DNA of 34,578 bases from an uncultured Merdimonas sp. (GCA_944375745.1 CALWAV010000093.1:1-34578); one strand, 5' to 3'. Counted from the first letter of the stretch, positions 26,092-33,153 are shown. Made by a program: numbers and translations. The notes: generated by a model from the letters alone, not told the origin.

Positions 26092-28026
26092 GTGAAAAAA
26101 TTAGCTTTAAACGATGAAATTTTGTTACGAATTGACAAACCGGCCCGATATCTGGGCAATGAGATCAATGCCGTTATCAAGGACCCGGAGAAGGTGGATG
26201 TAAGATTCTGCATGTGCTTCCCGGATGTGTACGAGATTGGTATGTCCCATCTCGGAATCCAAATCCTCTACGATATGTTCAATCAGCGGGAAGATGTCTG
26301 GTGTGAGAGAGTGTACTCCCCCTGGACGGATCTGGATCAGATTATGAGAGAGCAGAATATTCCGCTGTTTGCCCTGGAGTCCCAGGATCCGGTGAAAAAT
26401 TTTGATTTTCTGGGAATCACCCTGCAGTATGAGATGTGCTATACAAATATTCTCCAGATTCTGGACTTGAGCGGCATCCCCTTAAGCGCTGCGGAGCGCA
26501 CCTGGGAAGATCCTGTCGTCATCGGCGGCGGTCCCTGCGCAGTGAATCCGGAGCCTCTGGCAGAATTTTTTGATCTCTTCTATATTGGAGAGGGTGAGAC
26601 GTCCTATTTTGCCCTGATTGACGCTTACAAGGAGGTACGCCGGAAAAATGGAAGCCGTCAGGAATTTCTGGAGCGGGCTGCTGAGATTCCCGGCATTTAT
26701 GTTCCCTCTTTTTACGAGATCTCCTATCACGAAGACGGAACAATTGCTTCCATGGAGCCTGTAAACTCCCATGCGCCCCAAAAGGTGGAAAAGCAGGTGG
26801 TTACGGATCTTTCCCACACATTCTATCCCCAAAAGCCTCTGGTTCCCTTTATCAAGGTGACCCAGGACCGGGTGGTGCTGGAGATCCAGAGAGGCTGTAT
26901 CCGGGGCTGCCGTTTCTGCCAGGCCGGTATGCTGTACCGTCCAACCAGGGAGCGGTCACTGGAAATGCTGGAAGAAGCAGCTTTGGAAATGCTGAAAAGC
27001 ACAGGACATGAGGAGATCTCTTTGAGCTCTTTAAGCTCCAGTGATTATTCCCGGCTTCAGGAGCTGGTGACTTTCCTGATTGATACCTTTGGAAACAAGG
27101 GCGTCAATATTTCTCTGCCCTCTCTGCGTATTGATGCCTTTTCCCTGGATGTGATGAGCAAGGTGCAGGACGTGCGCAAGAGCAGCCTGACCTTTGCGCC
27201 GGAGGCCGGTTCCCAGCGTCTGCGCGACGTGATCAACAAGGGGCTGACCGAGGAGGTCATTCTGGAGGGAGCAGGCCAGGCCTTTGAAGGGGGATGGAAC
27301 AAGGTAAAGCTTTACTTTATGCTGGGACTGCCCACAGAGACGGAAGAGGATCAGAAAGGGATCGCTCATCTGGCCGAAAAAATCGCCCGCCGCTACTACG
27401 AAATTCCCAAAGATCAGCGGAATGGCAAATGTCAGATTACAGTCAGCACTTCCTTTTTTGTGCCGAAGCCTTTTACGCCTTTCCAGTGGGCACGTATGTG
27501 TACCCGGGAGGAATTTCTGGAGAAGGCCCATACGGTAAATATGGAGATTAAGGAACAGCTGAACCGCAAGAGCATCAAATACAACTGGCATGAGGCGGAT
27601 GTGACGGTGCTGGAGGGTATTTTCGCCCGCGGAGATCGAAAGGTTTCCAGGGCTCTCCGTCTGGCTTATGAAAAGGGCTGTCTTTTTGACTCCTGGACCG
27701 AGCATTTCCATAATGAGCTCTGGATGGAAGCATTCCAGGAGGCCGGCATCGATCCTTCCTTCTATACCACGCGGCACAGAAGCACGGATGAAATCTTCCC
27801 CTGGGATTTCATCGATATCGGAGTGACGAAGAACTTCCTTCTGAAGGAATGGGAGCGAGCCCATGAAGAGACGGTTACTCCCAACTGTCTGGCCCAGTGC
27901 CAGGGCTGCGGAGCGGCCCGCTATCATACAGGGGTGTGCCCTGGAAGCGGCAGCAGGAGTCAGAAGCAGGACTGCGCGGGAACCCAAAGCGTGCAGGAAG
28001 TACAGCAAGGAGGAAATGAAGCATGA
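26092..28026 (+). CDS. B12-binding-like radical SAM protein (TIGR03960 type)
   Basis: The 644-residue protein starts at GTG 26092. The N-terminal part carries a cobalamin-binding-like Rossmann region (FCMCFPDVYEIGMSHLGI, later VVIGGGPCAVNPEPLAEFFD). The radical SAM core follows with the cluster motif C269-IRG-C273-RF-C276 and then LSSLSSSDY, LPSLRID and a TFAPEAGSQRLRDVINKG segment. The C-terminus has a further Cys group (NCLAQCQGCGAARYHTGVC). In Clostridia this gene usually stands before the DUF2344 and RNase G genes, as here, and its exact reaction is not established. It overlaps the next gene by 4 bp (ATGA). Confidence 0.92.
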   Translation: MKKLALNDEILLRIDKPARYLGNEINAVIKDPEKVDVRFCMCFPDVYEIGMSHLGIQILYDMFNQREDVWCERVYSPWTDLDQIMREQNIPLFALESQDPVKNFDFLGITLQYEMCYTNILQILDLSGIPLSAAERTWEDPVVIGGGPCAVNPEPLAEFFDLFYIGEGETSYFALIDAYKEVRRKNGSRQEFLERAAEIPGIYVPSFYEISYHEDGTIASMEPVNSHAPQKVEKQVVTDLSHTFYPQKPLVPFIKVTQDRVVLEIQRGCIRGCRFCQAGMLYRPTRERSLEMLEEAALEMLKSTGHEEISLSSLSSSDYSRLQELVTFLIDTFGNKGVNISLPSLRIDAFSLDVMSKVQDVRKSSLTFAPEAGSQRLRDVINKGLTEEVILEGAGQAFEGGWNKVKLYFMLGLPTETEEDQKGIAHLAEKIARRYYEIPKDQRNGKCQITVSTSFFVPKPFTPFQWARMCTREEFLEKAHTVNMEIKEQLNRKSIKYNWHEADVTVLEGIFARGDRKVSRALRLAYEKGCLFDSWTEHFHNELWMEAFQEAGIDPSFYTTRHRSTDEIFPWDFIDIGVTKNFLLKEWERAHEETVTPNCLAQCQGCGAARYHTGVCPGSGSRSQKQDCAGTQSVQEVQQGGNEA

Positions 28027-28742
28027 AAATCCGCATCAAATTTCGTAAATACGGCATTATGAAATTCATCGGCCATCTGGATCTCATGCGCTATTTCCAG
28101 AAAGCCATGCGCAGAGCAGACATTGACATCTGCTATTCCAGCGGCTTCAGCCCCCATATGATTATGTCATTCGCCTCTCCTCTGGGAGTGGGACTGACCA
28201 GTGACGGAGAATACCTGGATATCGAGATTGGGAATGAACTGTCTTCTCAGGCGGCTGTCCAGCGCCTGAACGCAGTGATGACGGAGGGGGTAGAGGTTCT
28301 TTCCTTCCGCAGAATTCCCGAGGATAAGGCGTCCAATGCCATGTCCCTTGTAGCGGCGGCAGACTATGAGGTGCGCTTCCGGGAGCCTACGATCCTTCCA
28401 GAGAACCCGGAAAAGGTCTGGGAAGCCTTTTTGGATCAGCCGGTTGTGACTGTAGTGAAAAAGACAAAGAAGGGTGAGCGGGAGCTGGATTTGAAACCGC
28501 TGATCTATCAGGCGGAATGGAAACAGGATACAGATGGAACACCTTTCGTCTTTCTGCGGCTTTCCTCCGGAAGCGCCGACAATGTAAAGCCGGAGCTGGT
28601 TCTGGAAGCCTTTGCGGCATACGCAGGCTTTTCTATCCCGGAATTTGCCCTTCTGATCCACAGAAAAGATCTGTACGCGGCTGCGGGCATGGCGGAGGAG
28701 TCCCGTTTCGTCAGCCTGGAAGATCTGGGAGAGGAGTTTTAA
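28023..28742 (+). CDS. DUF2344 / TIGR03936 radical SAM-associated protein
   Basis: The 239-residue protein has the family N-terminus IRFKYGIMKFIGHLDLMRYFQKAMRR-like block (here KFRKYGIMKFIGHLD then LMRYFQKAMRRADI). SSGFSPHMIMSFASPLGVGLTS follows, with the conserved GFSPHP-like patch. In many bacteria this domain is fused to the preceding radical SAM protein; here it is separate but translationally coupled through ATGA. It ends 4 bp before the RNase G start. A role in tRNA or ribosome-related modification is often guessed from this conserved neighbourhood but is not shown. Confidence 0.9.
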   Translation: MKIRIKFRKYGIMKFIGHLDLMRYFQKAMRRADIDICYSSGFSPHMIMSFASPLGVGLTSDGEYLDIEIGNELSSQAAVQRLNAVMTEGVEVLSFRRIPEDKASNAMSLVAAADYEVRFREPTILPENPEKVWEAFLDQPVVTVVKKTKKGERELDLKPLIYQAEWKQDTDGTPFVFLRLSSGSADNVKPELVLEAFAAYAGFSIPEFALLIHRKDLYAAAGMAEESRFVSLEDLGEEF

Positions 28743-28746
28743 AGTA

Positions 28747-29955
28747 GTGGAAGAACAGGGAATTTTTCTGGTGACGCGCCTTCCGGTCCGGGGGCAGGAA
28801 CAGATCGTAAGCGCGTTTTATGAACAGGGACAGGCCGTGGAGCTTTCCTGCCAGTCCACCGGCGCGGCTTCCGGCTCACTGCTGGGCAATATTTATGTTG
28901 GAAAAGTGAAAAACATCCTCTCAAATATCAATGCGGCTTTTATAGAAATTGCGGACGGCACGCTCTGCTATTATTCTTTGGCGGAAAATGAGACGCCCTT
29001 TTTCACTTCCCCGAAAAAGAATAAAAAGCTGGTTCCCGGCGATGAGCTGCTCGTTCAGGTGAGCCGGGAGGCGGTAAAGACCAAGGCGCCCACCGCCACT
29101 TCCAATCTGAATTTCGCCGGAAAGTATCTGGTGCTGACCACAGGGAAAAAGAGCCTGGGTATCTCCACAAAGCTTGACAAAGCAGAACGCCAGCGGCTGC
29201 GGGAGATTGCAGAGCCTTTTTTGACGGAGAATTTCGGAATTATCATCCGCACCAATGCAGCCGGAGCCGGGGAGAAGGAGCTGAGAGAAGAGCTTGTCCG
29301 CCTGTCAGCTCTCGCCTGCAGAATTTTGGAAAACGGAAAAAATCAGACCTGCTTTTCTCTCGTATACCGGGAACCGCCGGCTTATGCGGCAAAAATAAGA
29401 AATCTTCCTCAAAACCGGCTTTCCAGAATTCTGACGGATGATCGGGAAATTTACCGGCAGCTCTCTGCCTGGCTTGAAGAAAACCAGCCGGAGGATCTGG
29501 ACAAGCTTCAGTTCTATGAAGAGACTGCCCCGTCATTAAACAGCTTCTACGGCATAGCAAAGGCCCTGGAAGATGCCTTAAAGGAACGGGTCTGGCTGAA
29601 ATCCGGAGGTTATCTGGTGATCCAGCCTACGGAAGCCCTTACAGTGATTGATATTAATACCGGAAAATATCAGGGACATAAAAAGAAAGAGGATACCTTC
29701 TTGAAAATTAATAAGGAAGCTGCCGCGGAGACGGCGAGGCAGCTTCGCCTTCGGAATTTGTCCGGCATTATTATTGTGGATTTCATCGATATGGAGACAG
29801 CGGAAGCCCCAAAAGAGCTTATGGAGTATCTGGCTTTTCAGCTGCGGCAGGATCCGGTGAAGACCACGCTGGTGGATATGACGGCGCTGGGTCTGGTGGA
29901 AATTACGAGGCAGAAGAGGCAGAAGACGCTTTTTGAGCAGGTGTACAGCGGCTGA
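28747..29955 (+). CDS. rng: Ribonuclease E/G family endoribonuclease (RNase G type)
   Basis: The 402-residue enzyme starts at GTG 28747 with GAGAGGAG upstream. RNase G cuts single-stranded A/U-rich RNA and matures rRNA. Visible parts are the S1-like region (NIYVGKVKNILSNINAAFIEI), the GIIIRTNAAGAG segment, and the catalytic domain with D302 (TVIDINTGKYQG) and D345 (IIIVDFIDM), the two Mg2+ ligands. The chain ends ITRQKRQKTLFEQVYSG and lacks the CPxCxG zinc-link that follows this point in enterobacterial RNase E/G. The first structured repeat begins 9 bp after the stop, so loss of a C-terminal end by insertion is possible but not shown. Confidence 0.92.
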   Translation: MEEQGIFLVTRLPVRGQEQIVSAFYEQGQAVELSCQSTGAASGSLLGNIYVGKVKNILSNINAAFIEIADGTLCYYSLAENETPFFTSPKKNKKLVPGDELLVQVSREAVKTKAPTATSNLNFAGKYLVLTTGKKSLGISTKLDKAERQRLREIAEPFLTENFGIIIRTNAAGAGEKELREELVRLSALACRILENGKNQTCFSLVYREPPAYAAKIRNLPQNRLSRILTDDREIYRQLSAWLEENQPEDLDKLQFYEETAPSLNSFYGIAKALEDALKERVWLKSGGYLVIQPTEALTVIDINTGKYQGHKKKEDTFLKINKEAAAETARQLRLRNLSGIIIVDFIDMETAEAPKELMEYLAFQLRQDPVKTTLVDMTALGLVEITRQKRQKTLFEQVYSG

Positions 29956-29963
29956 TGCGTACG

Positions 29964-30107
29964 CCCCTCCGTTCCGGTTCCCTCCAGGAACACGCTCGCG
30001 CTCCTCTCGAGCGCAGCGGTACTAAGGTCTCCCGGGCCAAAAAGCGGCCCGGGAGACCAAGTGCCGGCGCTCTCAAAGGGTTCCTTCCGGGAACCGGAAC
30101 GGAGGGG
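29964..30107 (-). repeat. Structured palindromic repeat, copy 1 (inverted relative to copies 2 and 3)
   Basis: The 144-bp element is bounded by a perfect 19-bp inverted repeat (29964-29982 CCCCTCCGTTCCGGTTCCC, complement at 30089-30107). Inside is a perfect 13-bp hairpin (30026-30038 with 30046-30058, loop AAAAAGC) and a conserved core that matches copies 2 and 3 when read on the minus strand. In that orientation the landmarks are AAGGAACCCTTTGAGAGCG, GGCACTTGG, CTTAGTACCG, CGCTCGAGAGGAGCGC and AGCGTGTTCCT. The outer stem shares no sequence with that of copy 3. It starts 9 bp after the rng stop. The orientation and boundaries are assigned by comparison only. Confidence 0.85.
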
Positions 30108-30160
30108 CTGTCCGCGGCAGGCCCAGTGCTCTCTGCTCAAAAAGCCGGAGAGAATGACAA

Positions 30161-30223
30161 ATGCTTCAGAGTATTGAAAAAACGGATATGCATTTTGGTG
30201 AAAGGATAGTGGAGGAACTATGA
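30161..30223 (+). CDS. Possible 20-residue leader peptide overlapping the PatB-type gene (low confidence)
   Basis: ATG 30161 opens a 20-codon frame (MLQSIEKTDMHFGERIVEEL) whose TGA overlaps the ATG of the next gene as ATGA. GGAGAG lies 8 nt upstream. The ribosome binding site of the next gene (GTGGAGG) lies inside it. Coupled translation is possible; it may equally be the remnant of a gene cut off by the repeat. No homology recognised. Confidence 0.25.
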   Translation: MLQSIEKTDMHFGERIVEEL

Positions 30224-31434
30224 AATACGATTTTACAACGATTATGGACCGGCTGGGCAGAGATGCCATAGCAGTAGATCTTCCTCATTCCGGGGAGGGA
30301 ACTTATCAGGGGATCCGCATACGGGACGGGTTTTCTGTGATTCCCATGTGGGTAGCAGATATGAATTTTCCCACTGTTCCGGCGATTCCGAAGGCACTGG
30401 CAGAGCGGGCCAGTCATCCGGCTTACGGATACTTCCGCCCTCCCAAAGCTTATTTTGACAATATTATCTGGTGGCATGAGAAACGGTATGGCACCACAGG
30501 CCTTACTGCTGAATGTATCGGATATGAAAATGGTGTGCTGGGAGGAGTGGTGAGCGCTCTGAAGATTTTGTGCCAGCCCGGTGATTCCATCGTTGTCCAG
30601 TCTCCCACATATATCGGGTTTACCCACTGCGCGGAGGATAACGGCTGGAAGCTGGTTCTGAATCCCCTGGTTCAGGATGAGGACGGGATCTGGAGAATCG
30701 ATTACGCAGATCTGGAAGAGAAGCTTTCCGGCGGGAAGATTCATACAGCTATTTTCTGTTCTCCCCATAATCCTGCTGGACGCGTATGGGAAGAATGGGA
30801 GATACAGAAGCTGATGGAGCTGTACCGAAAATATGATGTATATGTGATTTCCGATGAAATCTGGGCGGATCTGACTATGCCCGGATATCGGCATATTCCC
30901 ACTCAAATGGTATCGGATGACGCCAGGATGCGCACGATCGCCTTGTATGCGCCCTCGAAGACCTTTAACCTGGCCGGACTTGTGGGATCTTACCATGTAA
31001 TATACAATCCGCTTCTCCGGGACCGCATCACAAAAGCAGGCGCCGCCACCCATTACAATTCCATGAACGTGCTTTCCATGCATGCGCTGACTGCCGCATA
31101 CAGCCCGGAAGGAGCGGAGTGGCTGGATGAGCTCCGCCAGGTTCTGAAGGAAAATATTGATTACGCAGTCACGTTTATTCAAAATCATTTTCCGGGAATC
31201 CGGACTACGGTACCCCAGGGAACCTATATGCTGTTTCTGGACTGTACAGACTGGTGCCAGGCACATCATACAGATATTGAATCTCTGCAGAAGGCAGGCT
31301 TTGAGGTGGGCGTGATCTGGCAGGATGGCCGCCCTTTCCACGGCAGCTGCCATATCCGCATGAATCTGGCTCTTCCCCACAGCCTGGTTGTGGAAGCTTT
31401 TGACCGCCTGAAAAAGTATGTGTTTTCTATATAG
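30220..31434 (+). CDS. patB: PatB/MalY-type PLP-dependent aminotransferase / C-S lyase
   Basis: The 404-residue fold-type I PLP enzyme has PMWVADMNFPTVPAI near the N-terminus, the hallmark of the MalY/PatB group, and then AYGYFRPP, FCSPHNPAGRVW (N184), ISDEIWADL (D212) and APSKTFNLAGL with the Schiff-base lysine K247. HIRMNLALP near the C-terminus carries the carboxylate-binding Arg. Members cleave cystathionine or cysteine conjugates (beta-lyase), and some act as aminotransferases. It starts with GTGGAGG 5 nt upstream. It lies between two inverted copies of the structured repeat and interrupts the usual rng-rplU neighbourhood, so it is probably a later insertion. The symbol reflects family membership. 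Confidence 0.9.
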   Translation: MKYDFTTIMDRLGRDAIAVDLPHSGEGTYQGIRIRDGFSVIPMWVADMNFPTVPAIPKALAERASHPAYGYFRPPKAYFDNIIWWHEKRYGTTGLTAECIGYENGVLGGVVSALKILCQPGDSIVVQSPTYIGFTHCAEDNGWKLVLNPLVQDEDGIWRIDYADLEEKLSGGKIHTAIFCSPHNPAGRVWEEWEIQKLMELYRKYDVYVISDEIWADLTMPGYRHIPTQMVSDDARMRTIALYAPSKTFNLAGLVGSYHVIYNPLLRDRITKAGAATHYNSMNVLSMHALTAAYSPEGAEWLDELRQVLKENIDYAVTFIQNHFPGIRTTVPQGTYMLFLDCTDWCQAHHTDIESLQKAGFEVGVIWQDGRPFHGSCHIRMNLALPHSLVVEAFDRLKKYVFSI

Positions 31435-31439
31435 ATATG

Positions 31440-31579
31440 CTTTCCCTTTTCAGAAGGAACCCTTTGAGAGCGTCGGCACTTGGTTTTTCCGGGCTGTTTT
31501 TTGGCCCGGAAAACCTTAGTACCGTTACGCTCGAGAGGAGCGCAAGCGTGTTCCTGAGGGAAAGGGAAAGACTCCGGGC
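31440..31579 (+). repeat. Structured palindromic repeat, copy 2 (left outer arm truncated)
   Basis: The core matches copy 3 almost base for base. The inner hairpin is GGTTTTTCCGGGC with GCCCGGAAAACC (31482-31515, one base shorter on the right arm). The right outer arm AAAGGGAAAGACTCCGGGC (31561-31579) is complete, but only its first 10 bases find partners on the left (31440-31449); about 8-9 bp of the left arm seen in copy 3 are absent. The element begins 5 bp after the patB stop. Confidence 0.85.
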
Positions 31580-31656
31580 GGACACAGCATAAACCATTCT
31601 GCAGAACCCAAAACCGCCGGAGAATTCCCGAATAAATTTTCTAAAGCCCCTTGACC
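31580..31656 (+). repeat. 3' extension of repeat copy 2, reaching a -35 box
   Basis: This stretch is shared with 32581-32657: GGACACAGCATAA next to the stem and AAACCGCCGGAGAATTCCC in the middle are identical, and AATAAA-x-TTTCT and TTGAC are similar. Copy 1 lacks it. The shared block ends at the -35 box of two otherwise different promoters. Confidence 0.7.
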
Positions 31657-31681
31657 CTGACGCTGCGTCATAGTTTACAAT
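31651..31681 (+). promoter_or_regulatory. MerR-type promoter with a dyad in a 19-bp spacer
   Basis: TTGACC (31651-31656) and TACAAT (31676-31681) are 19 bp apart. The spacer holds the perfect palindrome TGACGCTGCGTCA (31658-31670), a different operator from the one at 14460-14474. It belongs to the MerR/TipA-type gene directly downstream, which is broken. Confidence 0.75.
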
Positions 31682-31704
31682 GACCTTACACGGGAGGAAG
31701 AGTT

Positions 31705-32318
31705 ATGCGGACAGTAAAGGAAGTAAGCAGGCTCACAGGAGTAAGTGTGCGCACACTGCATTATTATGACGCGATCGGGCTTTTAAAACCTTCGGAGGTG
31801 ACAGAAGCCGGATACCGGCTGTATGACGATACGGCATTGAGCCGTCTGCAAAGTATTTTACTGTTTCGGGAACTGCAGTTTCCTCTGAAAGAAATCAGAG
31901 AGATTCTTGACAGTTCGGAGTTTGATCCGTCCGAAGCTCTTGCCCAGCAGATTGAGCTTTTGGAGCTGCAGTACAGACACCTCGGAGAGCTTATCTCTTT
32001 TGCCCGTGAAATACAGGAAAAAGGAGTAAGAAAGATGGATTTTCGAGTTTTTGATACAGGAATGATCGAACAGTACAAGGCAGAAGTAAAAAAAAGATGG
32101 GGCGGCACCAGAGAATATCAGGAATATGAGCAGCGGCAGGAAAAAGACAGTGATTTTGATGAAATGGCCCGGCAGATGATGACTCTGATAAAATTCTCAT
32201 CGAGCTTGGACAGATGTACGTCAGCGATGAGCGCTTTAAACAGAATATCGATCGTGCCGGCGGAGAGGGAACGGCTGAGTTTGTAAAACAGGCTATCGAA
32301 ATTCACTGTATGCAATAG
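31705..32318 (+). pseudogene. Broken MerR/TipA-type regulator (frameshift and internal deletion)
   Basis: The N-terminus is an intact MerR helix-turn-helix (VKEVSRLTGVSVRTLHYYDA, GYRLYDDTAL) and coiled coil, followed by the start of a TipAS antibiotic-binding domain (KKRWGGTREYQEYE). After about residue 162 the frame leaves the family. The open frame ends at 32286 with an unrelated tail, but frame +2 from 32190 reads ILIELGQMYVSDERF, then NIDRAGGEGTAEF and QAIEIHCMQ to a TAG at 32316-32318, the normal TipAS end. From memory, about 35-45 residues of the domain are missing at the junction, so this is a deletion and not a single-base error. GGGAGG precedes the ATG. DNA binding may survive in the truncated product; ligand sensing should not. 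Confidence 0.82.
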
Positions 32319-32391
32319 TGAATACGCAACTTTAAACTTTAGGAATATATCTACAGATACTGTATACAGGTATTTTATCTGGGAGCGGTCT

Positions 32392-32409
32392 TGCGGTTTT
32401 GGAACCGCA
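32392..32409 (+). terminator. Small hairpin after the broken MerR gene
   Basis: A 7-bp stem TGCGGTT/AACCGCA with loop TTGG lies 74 bp after the MerR remnant. No T-tract follows. The remainder of 32319-32430 is A/T-rich and shows no gene; a weak dyad around ATACTGTATACAGGTAT lies at about 32358-32374. Confidence 0.3.
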
Positions 32410-32430
32410 GGTGCTTTCTGAAGTGGATAC

Positions 32431-32580
32431 GCCCGGAGTCTTTCCCTTTTCAGAAGGAACCCTTTGAGAGCGTCGGCACTTGGTTTTTCCGGGCCGCTTT
32501 TTGGCCCGGAAAAACCTTAGTACCGTTACGCTCGAGAGGAGCGCAAGCGTGTTCCTGAGGGAAAGGGAAAGACTCCGGGC
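32431..32580 (+). repeat. Structured palindromic repeat, copy 3 (complete)
   Basis: This 150-bp copy is bounded by a perfect 19-bp inverted repeat (32431-32449 GCCCGGAGTCTTTCCCTTT, complement at 32562-32580). Next inward, after a purine-rich internal loop, is AGGAAC (32455-32460) paired with GTTCCT (32551-32556). The inner hairpin is a perfect 14-bp stem GGTTTTTCCGGGCC/GGCCCGGAAAAACC with loop GCTTTTT (32482-32516). The core matches copy 1 on its minus strand at most positions, while the outer arms differ entirely from copy 1. Confidence 0.87.
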
Positions 32581-32657
32581 GGACACAGCATAACACATTC
32601 AGCGCTCCAAAAACCGCCGGAGAATTCCCAAATAAAATTTCTGTCAACCACTTGACA
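32581..32657 (+). repeat. 3' extension of repeat copy 3, reaching the rplU -35 box
   Basis: This is the counterpart of 31580-31656, with identical GGACACAGCATAA and AAACCGCCGGAGAATTCCC blocks separated by a diverged spacer of nearly the same length. It ends at TTGACA of the rplU promoter. Confidence 0.7.
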
Positions 32658-32680
32658 CCAGCCCTTCTCCATGCTATTAT
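32652..32680 (+). promoter_or_regulatory. SigA-type promoter of the rplU-prp-rpmA operon
   Basis: TTGACA (32652-32657) and TATTAT (32675-32680) are separated by 17 bp, about 150 bp before rplU. This leaves a leader of about 140 nt. Confidence 0.8.
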
Positions 32681-32689
32681 ATTACGGAT

Positions 32690-32828
32690 GCCGCACAACG
32701 AGGTATAAGTATGCGCTTTTTTATCATGCGCAGCTGGCCCGGCCCGGTATTTCGGGCGGGAGAAGCTGGCGGGAAAAGGAAAGCGCGTCACCGAAATTGG
32801 CGAGTAAATAATCAGGAGGTGCCACAGA
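32690..32828 (+). promoter_or_regulatory. Candidate L21 (rplU) leader RNA
   Basis: The transcribed leader has two visible hairpins: TGCGC/GCGCA around TTTTTTATCAT (about 32711-32731) and a GC-rich CCCGG-TATTT-CGGG-type stem flanked by AGCT (about 32732-32768). Firmicute rplU operons commonly carry an autoregulatory L21 leader at this place; the position fits, but I could not check this sequence against the known consensus. It ends with the ribosome binding site AGGAGGT. Confidence 0.5.
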
Positions 32829-33140
32829 ATGTACGCAATCATTGCAACAGGTGGTAAACAGTACAAAGTATCAGAAGGCGACGTGATCAAGGTTGAGAAG
32901 CTTGGCGCAGCAGCTGGTGAGACATACAGCTTCGACCAGGTTCTGGCAGTCGGCGGAGACACTCTGACCGTAGGTACACCGACAGTAGCCGGCGCTACGG
33001 TAACCGCATCTGTAATCGGTGATGGCAAGGCCAAGAAGGTCATCGTTTACAAGTACAAGAGAAAATCTGGTTATCACAAGAAAAACGGCCACAGACAGCA
33101 GTACACGGCGGTTAAGATCGAGAAGATCTCCGTTCAGTAA
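32829..33140 (+). CDS. rplU: 50S ribosomal protein L21
   Basis: The 103-residue protein is a full-length L21: [34 protein letters not shown] and the C-terminal RNA-binding [19 protein letters not shown]. It binds 23S rRNA domain III of the large subunit. It starts with AGGAGGT 8 nt upstream and is first in the rplU-prp-rpmA operon behind a long leader. Confidence 0.98.
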   Translation: MYAIIATGGKQYKVSEGDVIKVEKLGAAAGETYSFDQVLAVGGDTLTVGTPTVAGATVTASVIGDGKAKKVIVYKYKRKSGYHKKNGHRQQYTAVKIEKISVQ

Positions 33141-33153
33141 TCAGTAAGCTGTT

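Noticed and set aside
29964..30107. Rho-independent terminator as the main role of repeat copy 1 after rng
   Set aside because: The stems are long and GC-rich, but no T-tract follows on either strand and the loop and core conservation goes beyond a terminator.
29955..30209. An 84-codon + frame rich in Arg and Pro after rng
   Set aside because: It lies almost wholly in repeat copy 1. Its peptide motifs (EHARAPLERSGTK-like) recur at the other copies because the DNA is repeated, in whichever frame is open. It has no good ribosome binding site.
30166..31380. A 404-codon minus-strand frame opposite patB
   Set aside because: Antisense shadow; the + frame has all PLP-enzyme residues.
29964..32580. 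CRISPR array or self-cleaving ribozyme as explanation for the repeats
   Set aside because: There are only three long copies at irregular distance and in both orientations, so not CRISPR. A CTGAGGGAAA stretch is near the hammerhead pattern but lacks the CTGANGA core and cleavage triplet arrangement.
32450..33043. A 197-codon minus-strand frame across repeat 3, the leader and rplU
   Set aside because: It runs antisense to the certain gene rplU and through the repeat; no protein family is recognised.
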